This document shows positions 1 through 6,084 of a stretch of 15,483 bases of DNA, piece after piece; positions within the stretch are counted from its first letter, which is position 1, and each line of letters starts with the position of its first letter. The position numbers and the translations under genes are program-made. This stretch comes from an uncultured Clostridia bacterium (lineage in GTDB: Bacteria; Bacillota_A; Clostridia; Christensenellales; UBA1242). Location of the stretch: contig CANRFP010000027.1 in NCBI GenBank assembly GCA_947629895.1, forward strand, positions 1-15,483. The letters run 5' to 3'. The notes below the pieces were generated by a model that was given only the letters and a program-made list of their open reading frames with translations, was not told the DNA's origin and ran no database searches.

Positions 1-1
1 A

Positions 2-70
2 GATGAAACCGATTTGCAAAAAGCCTATGAAAAACTTTGCGAAAAAATCAAGCAAATGAAAAAGAAATAA
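2..70 (+). CDS. C-terminal end of an unknown protein (partial)
   Basis: Only the last 22 codons and a TAA stop lie in the window, read from base 2. The visible peptide is hydrophilic and helical-looking, with regularly spaced charged residues and a lysine-rich end (KKK before the stop). A good rho-independent terminator follows 19 bases after the stop, which supports a real gene ending here. Too little is present to assign a family. A small helical protein or a coiled-coil C-terminus would both fit, but no function is inferred. Confidence 0.55.
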   Translation, partial: DETDLQKAYEKLCEKIKQMKKK

Positions 71-79
71 ATTTGAAAA

Positions 80-619
80 TTAAGAAGGGAACATATTTAT
101 GATATGTTTCTTTTTTTGTTGCGCATATTTAAAAGCCAACGCAGTTCCGCTTTTGGGCTGCTCTGAGTAAGAATTTGGCTTTGGCGGTTTGTAATTGGGG
201 TTATAATAAAACATGCAAAAATCACTCATATCAATCATGGCGCGATTGCGTTCAACATAACTTGCTCTTCCGGCTTTATTCTTTGTTTTAAACTCCAACT
301 CTCTTTCAAAGCCGTGCAAATGCACCTCTCTTTTCAAAACTTTGCTGAATGTTGCCTCTTGACGCTCTCTGTCCTTTTCCAAGCAACAATCCTCGCTTTT
401 GCAAGTTAAACACACGCGCTCAATTATGGGATATTGGCTTTTGAGTTCTGTGACAATTGAACAACACAGGCTGTTGAAATCGCTTTTGCTTCCAAACGCA
501 AAGGTGCGAACATTTTCTTCCTCAATAAGCATTTCCAGAATGTGTTTTATTGAAAAGTAAAGTTCATCAGTGAGCTCAATATTTCTATGCCCAATAAAAC
601 AACAAGTTTTTTCTCGCAT
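80..619 (-). CDS. SLOG-family (YpsA/DprA-like) protein
   Basis: This 179-residue protein resembles the SLOG Rossmann-like superfamily (YpsA/DUF1273, DprA-like), whose members are thought to bind nucleotides or nucleotide-derived ligands. Visible hallmarks are the N-terminal strand and turn CCFIGHR (6-12), the FGSKSDFNSLC segment (42-52) where the family has its glycine-rich ligand loop, and a C-terminal half with ERNRAMIDMSDFCMFYYN (123-140) followed by SGTALAFKYA (157-166). The ATG at 619 is chosen because GGAGG lies 6-7 bases upstream; a longer frame to 646 has no such site. Eight Cys residues (C6, C7, C52, C53, C70, C73, C78, C79) are many for a small cytosolic protein; the CxxC..CC cluster at 70-79 could bind metal (inference). 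It is divergent from the XRE regulator gene and has its own promoter. The ligand and role are unknown. Confidence 0.75.
   Translation of the reverse strand: MREKTCCFIGHRNIELTDELYFSIKHILEMLIEEENVRTFAFGSKSDFNSLCCSIVTELKSQYPIIERVCLTCKSEDCCLEKDRERQEATFSKVLKREVHLHGFERELEFKTKNKAGRASYVERNRAMIDMSDFCMFYYNPNYKPPKPNSYSEQPKSGTALAFKYAQQKKKHIINMFPS
89..117 (+). terminator. Rho-independent terminator of the upstream partial gene
   Basis: The arms AACATAT (90-96) and ATATGTT (102-108) pair around a 5-base loop and run into a T-rich tract to about base 117. It lies inside the 3' end of the convergent SLOG gene (stop at 80-82), so the two genes overlap in their termination zone. Confidence 0.6.
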
Positions 620-631
620 ATTTTTTCCTCC

Positions 632-721
632 ATAAGTGCAGAGCATTGCACCTATATTATAAGGCTTAGCACATTATAATGTCAAATAAGTGCAGCATAT
701 TTATCTTACTTTTGTTGCACT
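632..721. promoter_or_regulatory. Candidate operator: four GTGCA/TGCAC half-sites in the divergent control region
   Basis: The half-site GTGCA or its complement TGCAC occurs at 636-640, 647-651, 690-694 and 716-720, forming two inverted pairs with 6- and 21-base spacers. The 10-mer ATAAGTGCAG is also repeated directly at 632-641 and 686-695. The first pair covers the expected start of the leftward promoter. The third site lies just downstream of a rightward TATAAT (675-680) that itself abuts the leftward -35 box. This fits autoregulation by the adjacent XRE protein, but binding is an inference. Confidence 0.4.
656..685 (-). promoter_or_regulatory. Sigma-A-type promoter of the SLOG gene
   Basis: On the minus strand TTGACA (685-680) is followed by 18 bases and TATAAT (661-656), both perfect consensus boxes. 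The predicted start near 649 gives a leader of about 30 bases to the ATG at 619. Confidence 0.7.
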
Positions 722-737
722 GTTTGAGGAGGCAAAT

Positions 738-980
738 ATGAATTTGAATAAAGCGTTTGCAATGAGATTGAGCAAACTGTTAAACGAAAAAGGAATTTCA
801 AAATACAGATTGGAAAAAGAAACGGGAATAACACATTCTGCATTGAGATACATTTTCAACGAAGTAAATTCGGATGTTTATTTTTCAACAATAGTCAAAG
901 TTTGTATTGCTCTAAATATTTCTTTGAAAGATTTTTTCAATGATGAAATCTTCAATTTTGAAAATTTAGAAATCAAATAA
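738..980 (+). CDS. XRE-family helix-turn-helix transcriptional regulator
   Basis: This 80-residue protein is essentially one HTH domain of the Cro/C1 (XRE) type. FAMRLSKLLNEKGIS (7-21) is helix 1 with its turn, KYRLEKETGITHSALRYIFN (22-41) is the helix-turn-helix with the typical L..ETGI..S.L..I pattern, and YFSTIVKVCIALNISLKDFF (49-68) carries the family's 'tl.kia.aL.is..dff' signature. There is no ligand-binding or peptidase domain. The ATG at 738 has GAGGAGG 6-12 bases upstream; the in-frame extension to 690 lacks a site and would cross the presumed operator. The glycosylase gene starts 18 bases downstream, so the two are probably cotranscribed. The likely target is the divergent region 632-721 (inference). 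Confidence 0.85.
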   Translation: MNLNKAFAMRLSKLLNEKGISKYRLEKETGITHSALRYIFNEVNSDVYFSTIVKVCIALNISLKDFFNDEIFNFENLEIK

Positions 981-998
981 ATTTGTAAGGTGTGATTT

Positions 999-1469
999 AT
1001 GAAAGGTTTTGATGCGGTTTTTGATGAGGAGTGTCGGGTTTTGATTTTGGGGAGTTTTCCAAGCGTTAAAAGTCGGGCGCAGGGATTTTATTATGGAAAT
1101 AAGCAAAACAAATTTTGGAAAGTTCTGGAAAATATCTTTGACGAAAAAATTGAAAACGAAACACAAGCGAAAATAGATTTTTTATTGAAGCATCACATTG
1201 CGCTGTTCGATGCAGTTGAGGTTGCCGATTTGGAAGGCTCGGCGGACAGCGTTTTGAAAAAATCAAATTACAAACTTGCAGATTTATCCTTCTTGCTTCC
1301 TCCACACACAAAAGTTGAAAAAATTATTTGCAACGGGCTGACGGCATATGAATTTGTGGCAAAAAATTTGCAAACTTCTTTGCCCATTCTTTATTTGCCT
1401 TCAACAAGCCCGGCAAATGTGTCCTTTAAAATTGACAAGTGGCAACAAGAACTAAGTTTTTTGAAATAA
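999..1469 (+). CDS. Hypoxanthine/uracil-DNA glycosylase (UDG superfamily, HDG type)
   Basis: This 156-residue protein matches the family-6 (hypoxanthine-DNA glycosylase) branch of the uracil-DNA glycosylase superfamily. Such enzymes start base-excision repair by cleaving the N-glycosidic bond of deaminated bases, deoxyinosine in characterised members. Visible motifs are LILGSFPS (15-22), YYGNKQNKFW (31-40), whose Asn and aromatic residues form the base pocket, a central CNGLTAYE (111-118), and the C-terminal DNA-binding loop LPSTSPAN (133-140). Length is normal for a single-domain member. Start ATG at 999 has AAGGTG upstream. It follows the XRE gene by 18 bases and ends before a bidirectional terminator. 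Whether it acts on hypoxanthine or uracil cannot be read from sequence alone. Confidence 0.85.
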   Translation: MKGFDAVFDEECRVLILGSFPSVKSRAQGFYYGNKQNKFWKVLENIFDEKIENETQAKIDFLLKHHIALFDAVEVADLEGSADSVLKKSNYKLADLSFLLPPHTKVEKIICNGLTAYEFVAKNLQTSLPILYLPSTSPANVSFKIDKWQQELSFLK

Positions 1470-1490
1470 TAAAAACACCGCATATAATAA

Positions 1491-1517
1491 AAAAAACACC
1501 GAAAAGGGTGTTTTTTT
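1491..1517. terminator. Bidirectional terminator between convergent genes
   Basis: AACACC and GGTGTT pair around GAAAAG, with an A-run on one side and a T-run on the other. The hairpin therefore has a U-tail in both directions and can end both the rightward glycosylase transcript and the leftward PP-loop gene transcript. Confidence 0.8.
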
Positions 1518-1519
1518 GT

Positions 1520-2632
1520 TTAACGAACAAGGAAATTTAGAAATCTTTCAAATAATGTCAACTTTTTTTGATTTTTTAAACTTATAACAATCTCTTCTAA
1601 GTCAACCATGTGTTTATATATGATTGCCCAGCGTATGATTTTGTGTTTGTTTTTGTTGAAATATTCCAGGTCAAAACATTTGCCATATTCATCAAGTTTT
1701 CCTGCCACATATAAATTCAACATTGTTCGCTTACATTTCATGCATTTGTTGCAGTTAAAAGTTTCCCAAAAGCAAACGCTGAGGTTGTCTTTCACCACTT
1801 GATTGTCACATATAAAATTCACTTTGCCCTGCCTTGTTGTTTCGCCGCCAACAAGTTCAAAACGCGTGCTGTCGGTTGAAAGATTTGGCAGTGTTAATAT
1901 ATCATAATAGCCTGGATCATTTAAATATATTTTAAAACTTTTATAGTTAACGCCAGAAGAAAAATAGTATAGTTTAAACATTTTTTGAAGAACCAAAGGC
2001 ACGCTTATTGTTCTGAATGTGTAAGTTCGTTCATGGTCCTGATTCAAAAAGTCGGTCATGTTTGAATCAACAGTTAAAAACTTGCAGCCAAGTTCATCTG
2101 CAACTTTTTTGAACACCTTTTTTCTGGTTTCATAAATCTCAGTTGCATGTTCTCCAAAACCTGCCGCACCAACATTGAAATAACACAAATATGTAAGGTT
2201 TAATCCGCTTTCTTTTGAATGGGTGTTTAAGTTTTTGTAAATGGTGTAAAAAGAATCAACTCCACAGGACAAACCGGTGCCGGTTTCTTTTCCAGCAAAG
2301 TTGCCATTGTAAAAGCCCTCACAACTTATTGTGATTGGATGATAATCTTTTATGTTTTTTGAAATTGCAGGAATCATGTATTCGGTCAGTTGTCTGTAAA
2401 ATCGTTCGGTCAATTTTCCTTTGCAAACAATGTTGTATTCATGCTCCATTGCATAAAGCAGCACGCTGGACACTTGCCCGTCAAGAACTTCATAAGTGAA
2501 ATATTTTTCATATTGTTTTTCAACTTCATAATACATTGGAAATTTTGTGGTTTCTGTTTCAAGTTCACAGACCAGTCGCGAAAATCCCCCCCCCGAGACT
2601 ATGTGGGGTGCGTTTAAAATCAATTCTTTCAT
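1520..2632 (-). CDS. QueC-like PP-loop ATPase of unknown function
   Basis: This 370-residue protein combines two features of QueC/7-cyano-7-deazaguanine synthase relatives. One is a PP-loop SCGVDS (122-127), a variant of SGGxDS that binds ATP pyrophosphate in adenine-nucleotide alpha-hydrolases. The other is a C-terminal four-cysteine zinc site, C287-x6-C294-x2-C297-x2-C300 followed by KRT, as in QueC. At 370 residues it is much longer than QueC (about 220), with about 120 extra N-terminal residues, so it is a divergent relative; similar proteins occur in polysaccharide or defence contexts (from memory, not checked). No queuosine genes are nearby. The ATG at 2632 has AGAGG upstream; an in-frame extension to 2677 would overlap the promoter. 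A G9 run encodes G14-G16 near the N-terminus and could switch the gene off by slippage. Substrate unknown. Confidence 0.7.
   Translation of the reverse strand: MKELILNAPHIVSGGGFSRLVCELETETTKFPMYYEVEKQYEKYFTYEVLDGQVSSVLLYAMEHEYNIVCKGKLTERFYRQLTEYMIPAISKNIKDYHPITISCEGFYNGNFAGKETGTGLSCGVDSFYTIYKNLNTHSKESGLNLTYLCYFNVGAAGFGEHATEIYETRKKVFKKVADELGCKFLTVDSNMTDFLNQDHERTYTFRTISVPLVLQKMFKLYYFSSGVNYKSFKIYLNDPGYYDILTLPNLSTDSTRFELVGGETTRQGKVNFICDNQVVKDNLSVCFWETFNCNKCMKCKRTMLNLYVAGKLDEYGKCFDLEYFNKNKHKIIRWAIIYKHMVDLEEIVISLKNQKKLTLFERFLNFLVR
2586..2594 (-). repeat. Homopolymeric G9 tract within codons 13-16 of the PP-loop gene
   Basis: Nine consecutive C on the plus strand (G on the coding strand) lie about 40 bases after the start codon. 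Loss of one G brings TGA about 23 codons on; gain of one brings TGA about 7 codons on. Such a run stands out in this AT-rich sequence; the other homopolymers seen here are A or T. Confidence 0.9.
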
Positions 2633-2648
2633 ATAAAACCTCTTTTTT

Positions 2649-2677
2649 ATTTTAATGAAAATTGTTTGGATTGTCAA
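2649..2677 (-). promoter_or_regulatory. Promoter of the PP-loop ATPase gene
   Basis: On the minus strand TTGACA (2677-2672), a 17-base spacer and TAAAAT (2654-2649) form a strong sigma-A-like promoter. The expected start near 2642 leaves a leader of only about 10 bases, placing the AGAGG ribosome site at the very 5' end of the mRNA. Confidence 0.7.
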
Positions 2678-2723
2678 TTAAATTTATAAGAAAAAAATTG
2701 TTTTGGAAAATGCTTAAAATTAT

Positions 2724-2752
2724 TTGCAATTTTTTAAATAAAATTTTATAAT
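2724..2752 (+). promoter_or_regulatory. Promoter of the SPT-like/MscS operon
   Basis: TTGCAA (2724-2729), exactly 17 bases, then a perfect TATAAT (2747-2752). The predicted start near 2759 gives a leader of about 25 bases to the ATG at 2785. Confidence 0.7.
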
Positions 2753-2784
2753 TTGTTTGATTTTGATTTTTGTGAGGTTTAAAA

Positions 2785-3963
2785 ATGGATCTTTTTAAGA
2801 AAACAGAAGAAAGACACAACTATGACGAGGCAAGAGAGGAAAAAATTTATCCATATTTTCACGAGTTGTCAACAGGTCAAGACACGCAAGTTGTTATGGA
2901 GGGGCATGACACAATCATGATTGGCTCAAACAACTATCTTGGGCTTACATCTCATCCTGAGGTTATTCAAGCTGGCGTTGATGCACTCAAAAAATATGGC
3001 TCGGGCTGCTCCGGCTCTCGATTTTTGAATGGAACGCTTGACATTCACGTTCAACTTGAAGAAAAACTTGCCAAATTTTTGCACAAGGAAGCGGTTATGA
3101 CATTTTCAACCGGTTTCCAAAGCAATCTTGGAATTATCAGCGCGATTGTTGGCAGAAATGACTATGTTGTTTGTGACCGCGAAAATCACGCAAGCATCTA
3201 TGACGGTTGCAGACTTTCCTTTGGAAGAATGTTGAGATACAATCACAGCGACATGGAGGATTTGGAAAACAAACTGAAAGAAATTCCTTCAACTGCCGGA
3301 ATTTTGATTGTCACAGACGGCGTTTTCAGCATGGGCGGCGACATTTGCAAATTGCCAGAACTTGTTCGCTTAAAGAAAAAATATGGCGCAAGGCTTATGG
3401 TGGATGATGCTCACGGGCTTGGCGTTTTGGGCGCTCACGGAAGAGGCACGGGGGAATACTTCAACATGGAAGATGACGTCGACATCATCATGGGCACATT
3501 CTCAAAATCGCTTGCAAGTTTGGGCGGCTATATGGCAACAACAAAAAAGGTTATGGATTATGTTAAGCACACATCTCGCCCATACATTTTCAGCGCAAGC
3601 ATAACTCCTGCTTCGGTTGCTTGTGCAACAAAGGCGCTTGAAATTTTGGAAAGAGAGCCTGAAAGAGTTAAAAAACTTGCTGACATTTCAAACTATATGC
3701 GTGAGGGCTTGAAGAAGCTTGGAGTTAAGATTATTGACAGCACAACTCCAATCATTCCAATTTACACTTATGACGACAAAAAAGCGTTTATGGCTTGCAA
3801 ACTTTTGCTTGAAAGAGGTGTGTATGTGAACCCTGTTATCACTCCGGCAACTCCTCCTGGAAAGGCGCTGCTTAGAACAAGTTACACAGCAACTCACACA
3901 AAAGAACAAATGGACAAAGCTATGCACGCAATCAAAGAAGTTTTGGACATTTTGGAAATTTAA
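2785..3963 (+). CDS. Alpha-oxoamine synthase, serine-palmitoyltransferase-like (PLP enzyme)
   Basis: This 392-residue enzyme belongs to the PLP-dependent alpha-oxoamine synthases, which condense an amino acid with an acyl-CoA and release CO2 (BioF, Kbl, HemA and serine palmitoyltransferase). Seen are H135 in NHAS (stacks on PLP), D207 and H210 in DDAHG (contact the cofactor), and the Schiff-base lysine K241 in GTFSKSLASLGGY. The TFSKS..S.GG context, the N-terminal TGQDT (30-34) and SNNYLGL (48-54), and GSGCSGSRFLNGTLDIH (72-88) look more like serine palmitoyltransferase than Kbl or classical BioF. If correct, the product would be a 3-keto sphinganine-type long-chain base. There are no biotin genes nearby. 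A short gap (21 bases) joins it to an MscS gene in one operon. Family is certain; substrate is not. Confidence 0.8.
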   Translation: MDLFKKTEERHNYDEAREEKIYPYFHELSTGQDTQVVMEGHDTIMIGSNNYLGLTSHPEVIQAGVDALKKYGSGCSGSRFLNGTLDIHVQLEEKLAKFLHKEAVMTFSTGFQSNLGIISAIVGRNDYVVCDRENHASIYDGCRLSFGRMLRYNHSDMEDLENKLKEIPSTAGILIVTDGVFSMGGDICKLPELVRLKKKYGARLMVDDAHGLGVLGAHGRGTGEYFNMEDDVDIIMGTFSKSLASLGGYMATTKKVMDYVKHTSRPYIFSASITPASVACATKALEILEREPERVKKLADISNYMREGLKKLGVKIIDSTTPIIPIYTYDDKKAFMACKLLLERGVYVNPVITPATPPGKALLRTSYTATHTKEQMDKAMHAIKEVLDILEI

Positions 3964-3984
3964 TTAAACATAGGAGAAAAAATT

Positions 3985-5004
3985 ATGGATTGGCAAGGCA
4001 TTTGGAATACAATAACAAACTTTTTTACAAAACCTGAAAATTATATGAGAATTGTTTACTTTTTCGCAATTCTTATAATTGGAATTATTGCAATTAAAAT
4101 TATTATGGTTGTGACAAGAAAACTTTTGTCAAAAACCAAAATGGAAAAAATTGCGCAGCAATTTATTTGCACAATACTCAAATTTGTGCTGTGGCTTGTG
4201 CTTATCTTGCTGTTGTTGTCTAACGTTGGCGTGAACATCACCGGGCTGTTGACCGCATTTAGCGCTGTTATATTGGCAGTTGGTATGGCTCTTGAAAACG
4301 CCATCGCAAACGTGGCAAACGGAATAATCATCATTTCCAGCCATATGTTCAAAAAAGGTGACTACATCATCACAAACGGCGTTGAGGGGAATATAACTGA
4401 CATCAATTTCATGTTCACAACCCTCATCACTGTGGACAACAGAAGAATAACACTTCCAAATTCAAGCATAATAAACAGCACCGTCACAAATCTTGGCGCA
4501 TATCCAAAAAGGCGTGTGGATTTGAGTTTTGATGTTGCCTATGAAACAGATGTTGAAAAAGTTAAGAAAATTGTCACAGACGTTATGAAAAGTGACGGAA
4601 GAGTTTATCTTGACCCAGCACCATTCTGCCGCCTCAAAACTTTGGAAGCAAGCAGCATCAGATTTTTTGCAAACTGCTGGTGTGATGGCGAGGATTATTG
4701 GGATGTTTATTATTACATAATGGAAAACGTTTACAACGAATTTAAACGCAACAAAATTTCCATTCCTTACAATCAACTTGAAGTTCGCGAAAGAAAAGAC
4801 AATGTTAAAATGCCTGTGTCGGCAGCAAAACTTCCACAAAGAGTTGAGAAGGAAAGAAAGGCGGACACTCACATTGATTTTGAAAAAGACGGCTTTAAGG
4901 TTGCAATGAAAAAGAGCAAGGAAAAACACGAAAGAAAGAAGGCAGAAAAAGCCGAAAAAGAAAAGGCTAAGCAAGAAAAAGCAAAAAATAAAAAAACAAA
5001 ATAA
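3985..5004 (+). CDS. MscS-family mechanosensitive ion channel
   Basis: This 339-residue membrane protein has the small MscS layout. Three hydrophobic helices lie at about 21-44, 58-82 and 86-118; the last is the pore helix, with the family pattern AVGMALENAIANVANGI (98-114). A beta domain follows (FKKGDYI 122-128, then EGNITDINFMFTTL), with RRITLPNSSI (153-162) and an alpha/beta domain ending IPYNQ (260-264). MscS channels open on membrane tension and release solutes during hypo-osmotic shock. The unusual part is the C-terminal tail of about 70 residues (270-339), which is highly charged and ends in repeated KAEKEKAK-type sequence; it is probably cytoplasmic and disordered or coiled. AGGAG precedes the ATG, and a terminator overlaps the stop codon. 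Confidence 0.92.
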   Translation: MDWQGIWNTITNFFTKPENYMRIVYFFAILIIGIIAIKIIMVVTRKLLSKTKMEKIAQQFICTILKFVLWLVLILLLLSNVGVNITGLLTAFSAVILAVGMALENAIANVANGIIIISSHMFKKGDYIITNGVEGNITDINFMFTTLITVDNRRITLPNSSIINSTVTNLGAYPKRRVDLSFDVAYETDVEKVKKIVTDVMKSDGRVYLDPAPFCRLKTLEASSIRFFANCWCDGEDYWDVYYYIMENVYNEFKRNKISIPYNQLEVRERKDNVKMPVSAAKLPQRVEKERKADTHIDFEKDGFKVAMKKSKEKHERKKAEKAEKEKAKQEKAKNKKTK

Positions 5005-5025
5005 CACGCAAAAGCGTGTTTTTTT
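5003..5025 (+). terminator. Rho-independent terminator after the MscS gene
   Basis: AACACGC and GCGTGTT form a perfect 7-bp stem with an AAAA loop, followed by a T-run. The stem begins within the TAA stop codon of the channel gene. Confidence 0.85.
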
Positions 5026-5046
5026 GATGTTTGCCGCTTAAAAATT

Positions 5047-5074
5047 TTGAATGTTTTTCCAAATGTGATAAAAT
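5047..5074 (+). promoter_or_regulatory. Candidate promoter of the dus gene
   Basis: TTGAAT (5047-5052), a 16-base spacer and TAAAAT (5069-5074) preceded by TGA, an extended -10. It lies directly after the upstream terminator and 40 bases before the start codon. Confidence 0.5.
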
Positions 5075-5114
5075 CAAATTGCTGAGATGTTTGGCGCTTT
5101 GAAGGAGTTGTTGG

Positions 5115-6026
5115 ATGAAGTTGTTTGAAAATTTTCCTTTGATACTTGCACCTATGGCGGGTGTTACGGATGTTGGATTCAGGGCGGTTTGCTCATCTTT
5201 TGGCGCTGACGCAACGGTCACCGAAATGCTGTCAGTTAGGGCGATGGCGTTCAATCCTCAAAAAACTGAATATATGACTTTAACAACCAATCAAGAAAAA
5301 TTTAAAATCGCACAAATTTTTGGGCATGAAGAAGAGTATTTTCGCAAAGCGGTGGAAAGTGAATTGCTTGCAAAGTTTGACAGTTTTGACATAAACATGG
5401 GCTGTCCTGCGCCAAAAATCATTAAAAATGGCGAGGGCGGGGCGCTTATGGACAATCCCTCTCTTGCAAGCAAGATTATCAGCAGCGTGAAAAGTTCCAC
5501 AAACAAGCCGGTGTCTGTGAAATTTCGAAAAGGCAACAAGAAAGAAAATTTTTTGGAGTTTGGAAGGATGTGCGAGGAAGCGGGCGCAGACTTTGTCACC
5601 TTTCATGCCAGAACGGTTGGGCAGGGTTACAGCGGAAAGGCGGATTATGAGGCGATTGCCACACTAAAGGCAAAACTTTCAATTCCCGTGATTGGAAATG
5701 GCGATGTTGTGGATGAAAAAAGCCTGTTGGAAATGAAGAAAACGGGCGTTGACGGCGCTATGATTGGCAGAGGGGCGCTTGGCAGAACTTGGATTTTCAG
5801 CACGCTTAAAGGTTTGCCAGAAAAAACAAGCCATTTTGATGCCATTTTACAACATATTTCAATTCTTAGAGAACATTTTGATGAAAATTGGCTTAAACTC
5901 TATATTAGAAAACATCTTTTGTGGTATGCAAAAGATTTGCCGCTTGCAAGCAGTGTGAGGCAAAAACTTGCGATGTGTGATGATGTGGATGAAAGCCGTG
6001 CAATATTAAAAGCGTTTTTTGTTTAA
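5115..6026 (+). CDS. dus: tRNA-dihydrouridine synthase
   Basis: This 303-residue FMN enzyme reduces specific uridines to dihydrouridine in the D-loop of tRNAs, using NADPH. The TIM-barrel opens with the family signature LAPMAGVTDVGFR (11-23). NMGCPAPK (94-101) contains the catalytic acid C97. K136 in VKFRKG and H164 in FHART are the expected flavin/RNA-binding residues, and GNGDV (194-198) with MIGRGALG (216-223) form the FMN phosphate site. The C-terminal helical RNA-binding domain is present, and the length is slightly short of the usual 310-330. The overall pattern is DusB-like, as is usual in low-GC Gram-positives. Start ATG at 5115 has AAGGAG about 9 bases upstream. It stands alone between a terminator and the pgk promoter. 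Confidence 0.93.
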   Translation: MKLFENFPLILAPMAGVTDVGFRAVCSSFGADATVTEMLSVRAMAFNPQKTEYMTLTTNQEKFKIAQIFGHEEEYFRKAVESELLAKFDSFDINMGCPAPKIIKNGEGGALMDNPSLASKIISSVKSSTNKPVSVKFRKGNKKENFLEFGRMCEEAGADFVTFHARTVGQGYSGKADYEAIATLKAKLSIPVIGNGDVVDEKSLLEMKKTGVDGAMIGRGALGRTWIFSTLKGLPEKTSHFDAILQHISILREHFDENWLKLYIRKHLLWYAKDLPLASSVRQKLAMCDDVDESRAILKAFFV

Positions 6027-6031
6027 AAAAT

Positions 6032-6060
6032 TTGCTTTATAAATTGAAATGTTGTAAACT
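6032..6060 (+). promoter_or_regulatory. Candidate promoter of the pgk operon
   Basis: TTGCTT (6032-6037), 17 bases, then TAAACT (6055-6060), 24 bases before the pgk start. Box matches are moderate; no terminator separates it from dus, so read-through is also possible. Confidence 0.4.
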
Positions 6061-6084
6061 AATAGAGAATAGGCAGGTGGGTTT

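Noticed and set aside
1471..1500. Short repeat AACACCG, seen twice after the glycosylase gene
   Set aside because: Two copies of 7-8 bases next to a terminator, with no further copies; not a CRISPR array or meaningful repeat.
2633..2677. Extended N-terminus for the PP-loop gene (15 more codons)
   Set aside because: It would overlap the -10 and -35 boxes of a strong promoter and lacks a ribosome site.
4462..5007. 181-codon antisense frame opposite the MscS gene
   Set aside because: Its Phe-rich, low-complexity sequence is the mirror of Lys/Glu-rich codons on the coding strand.
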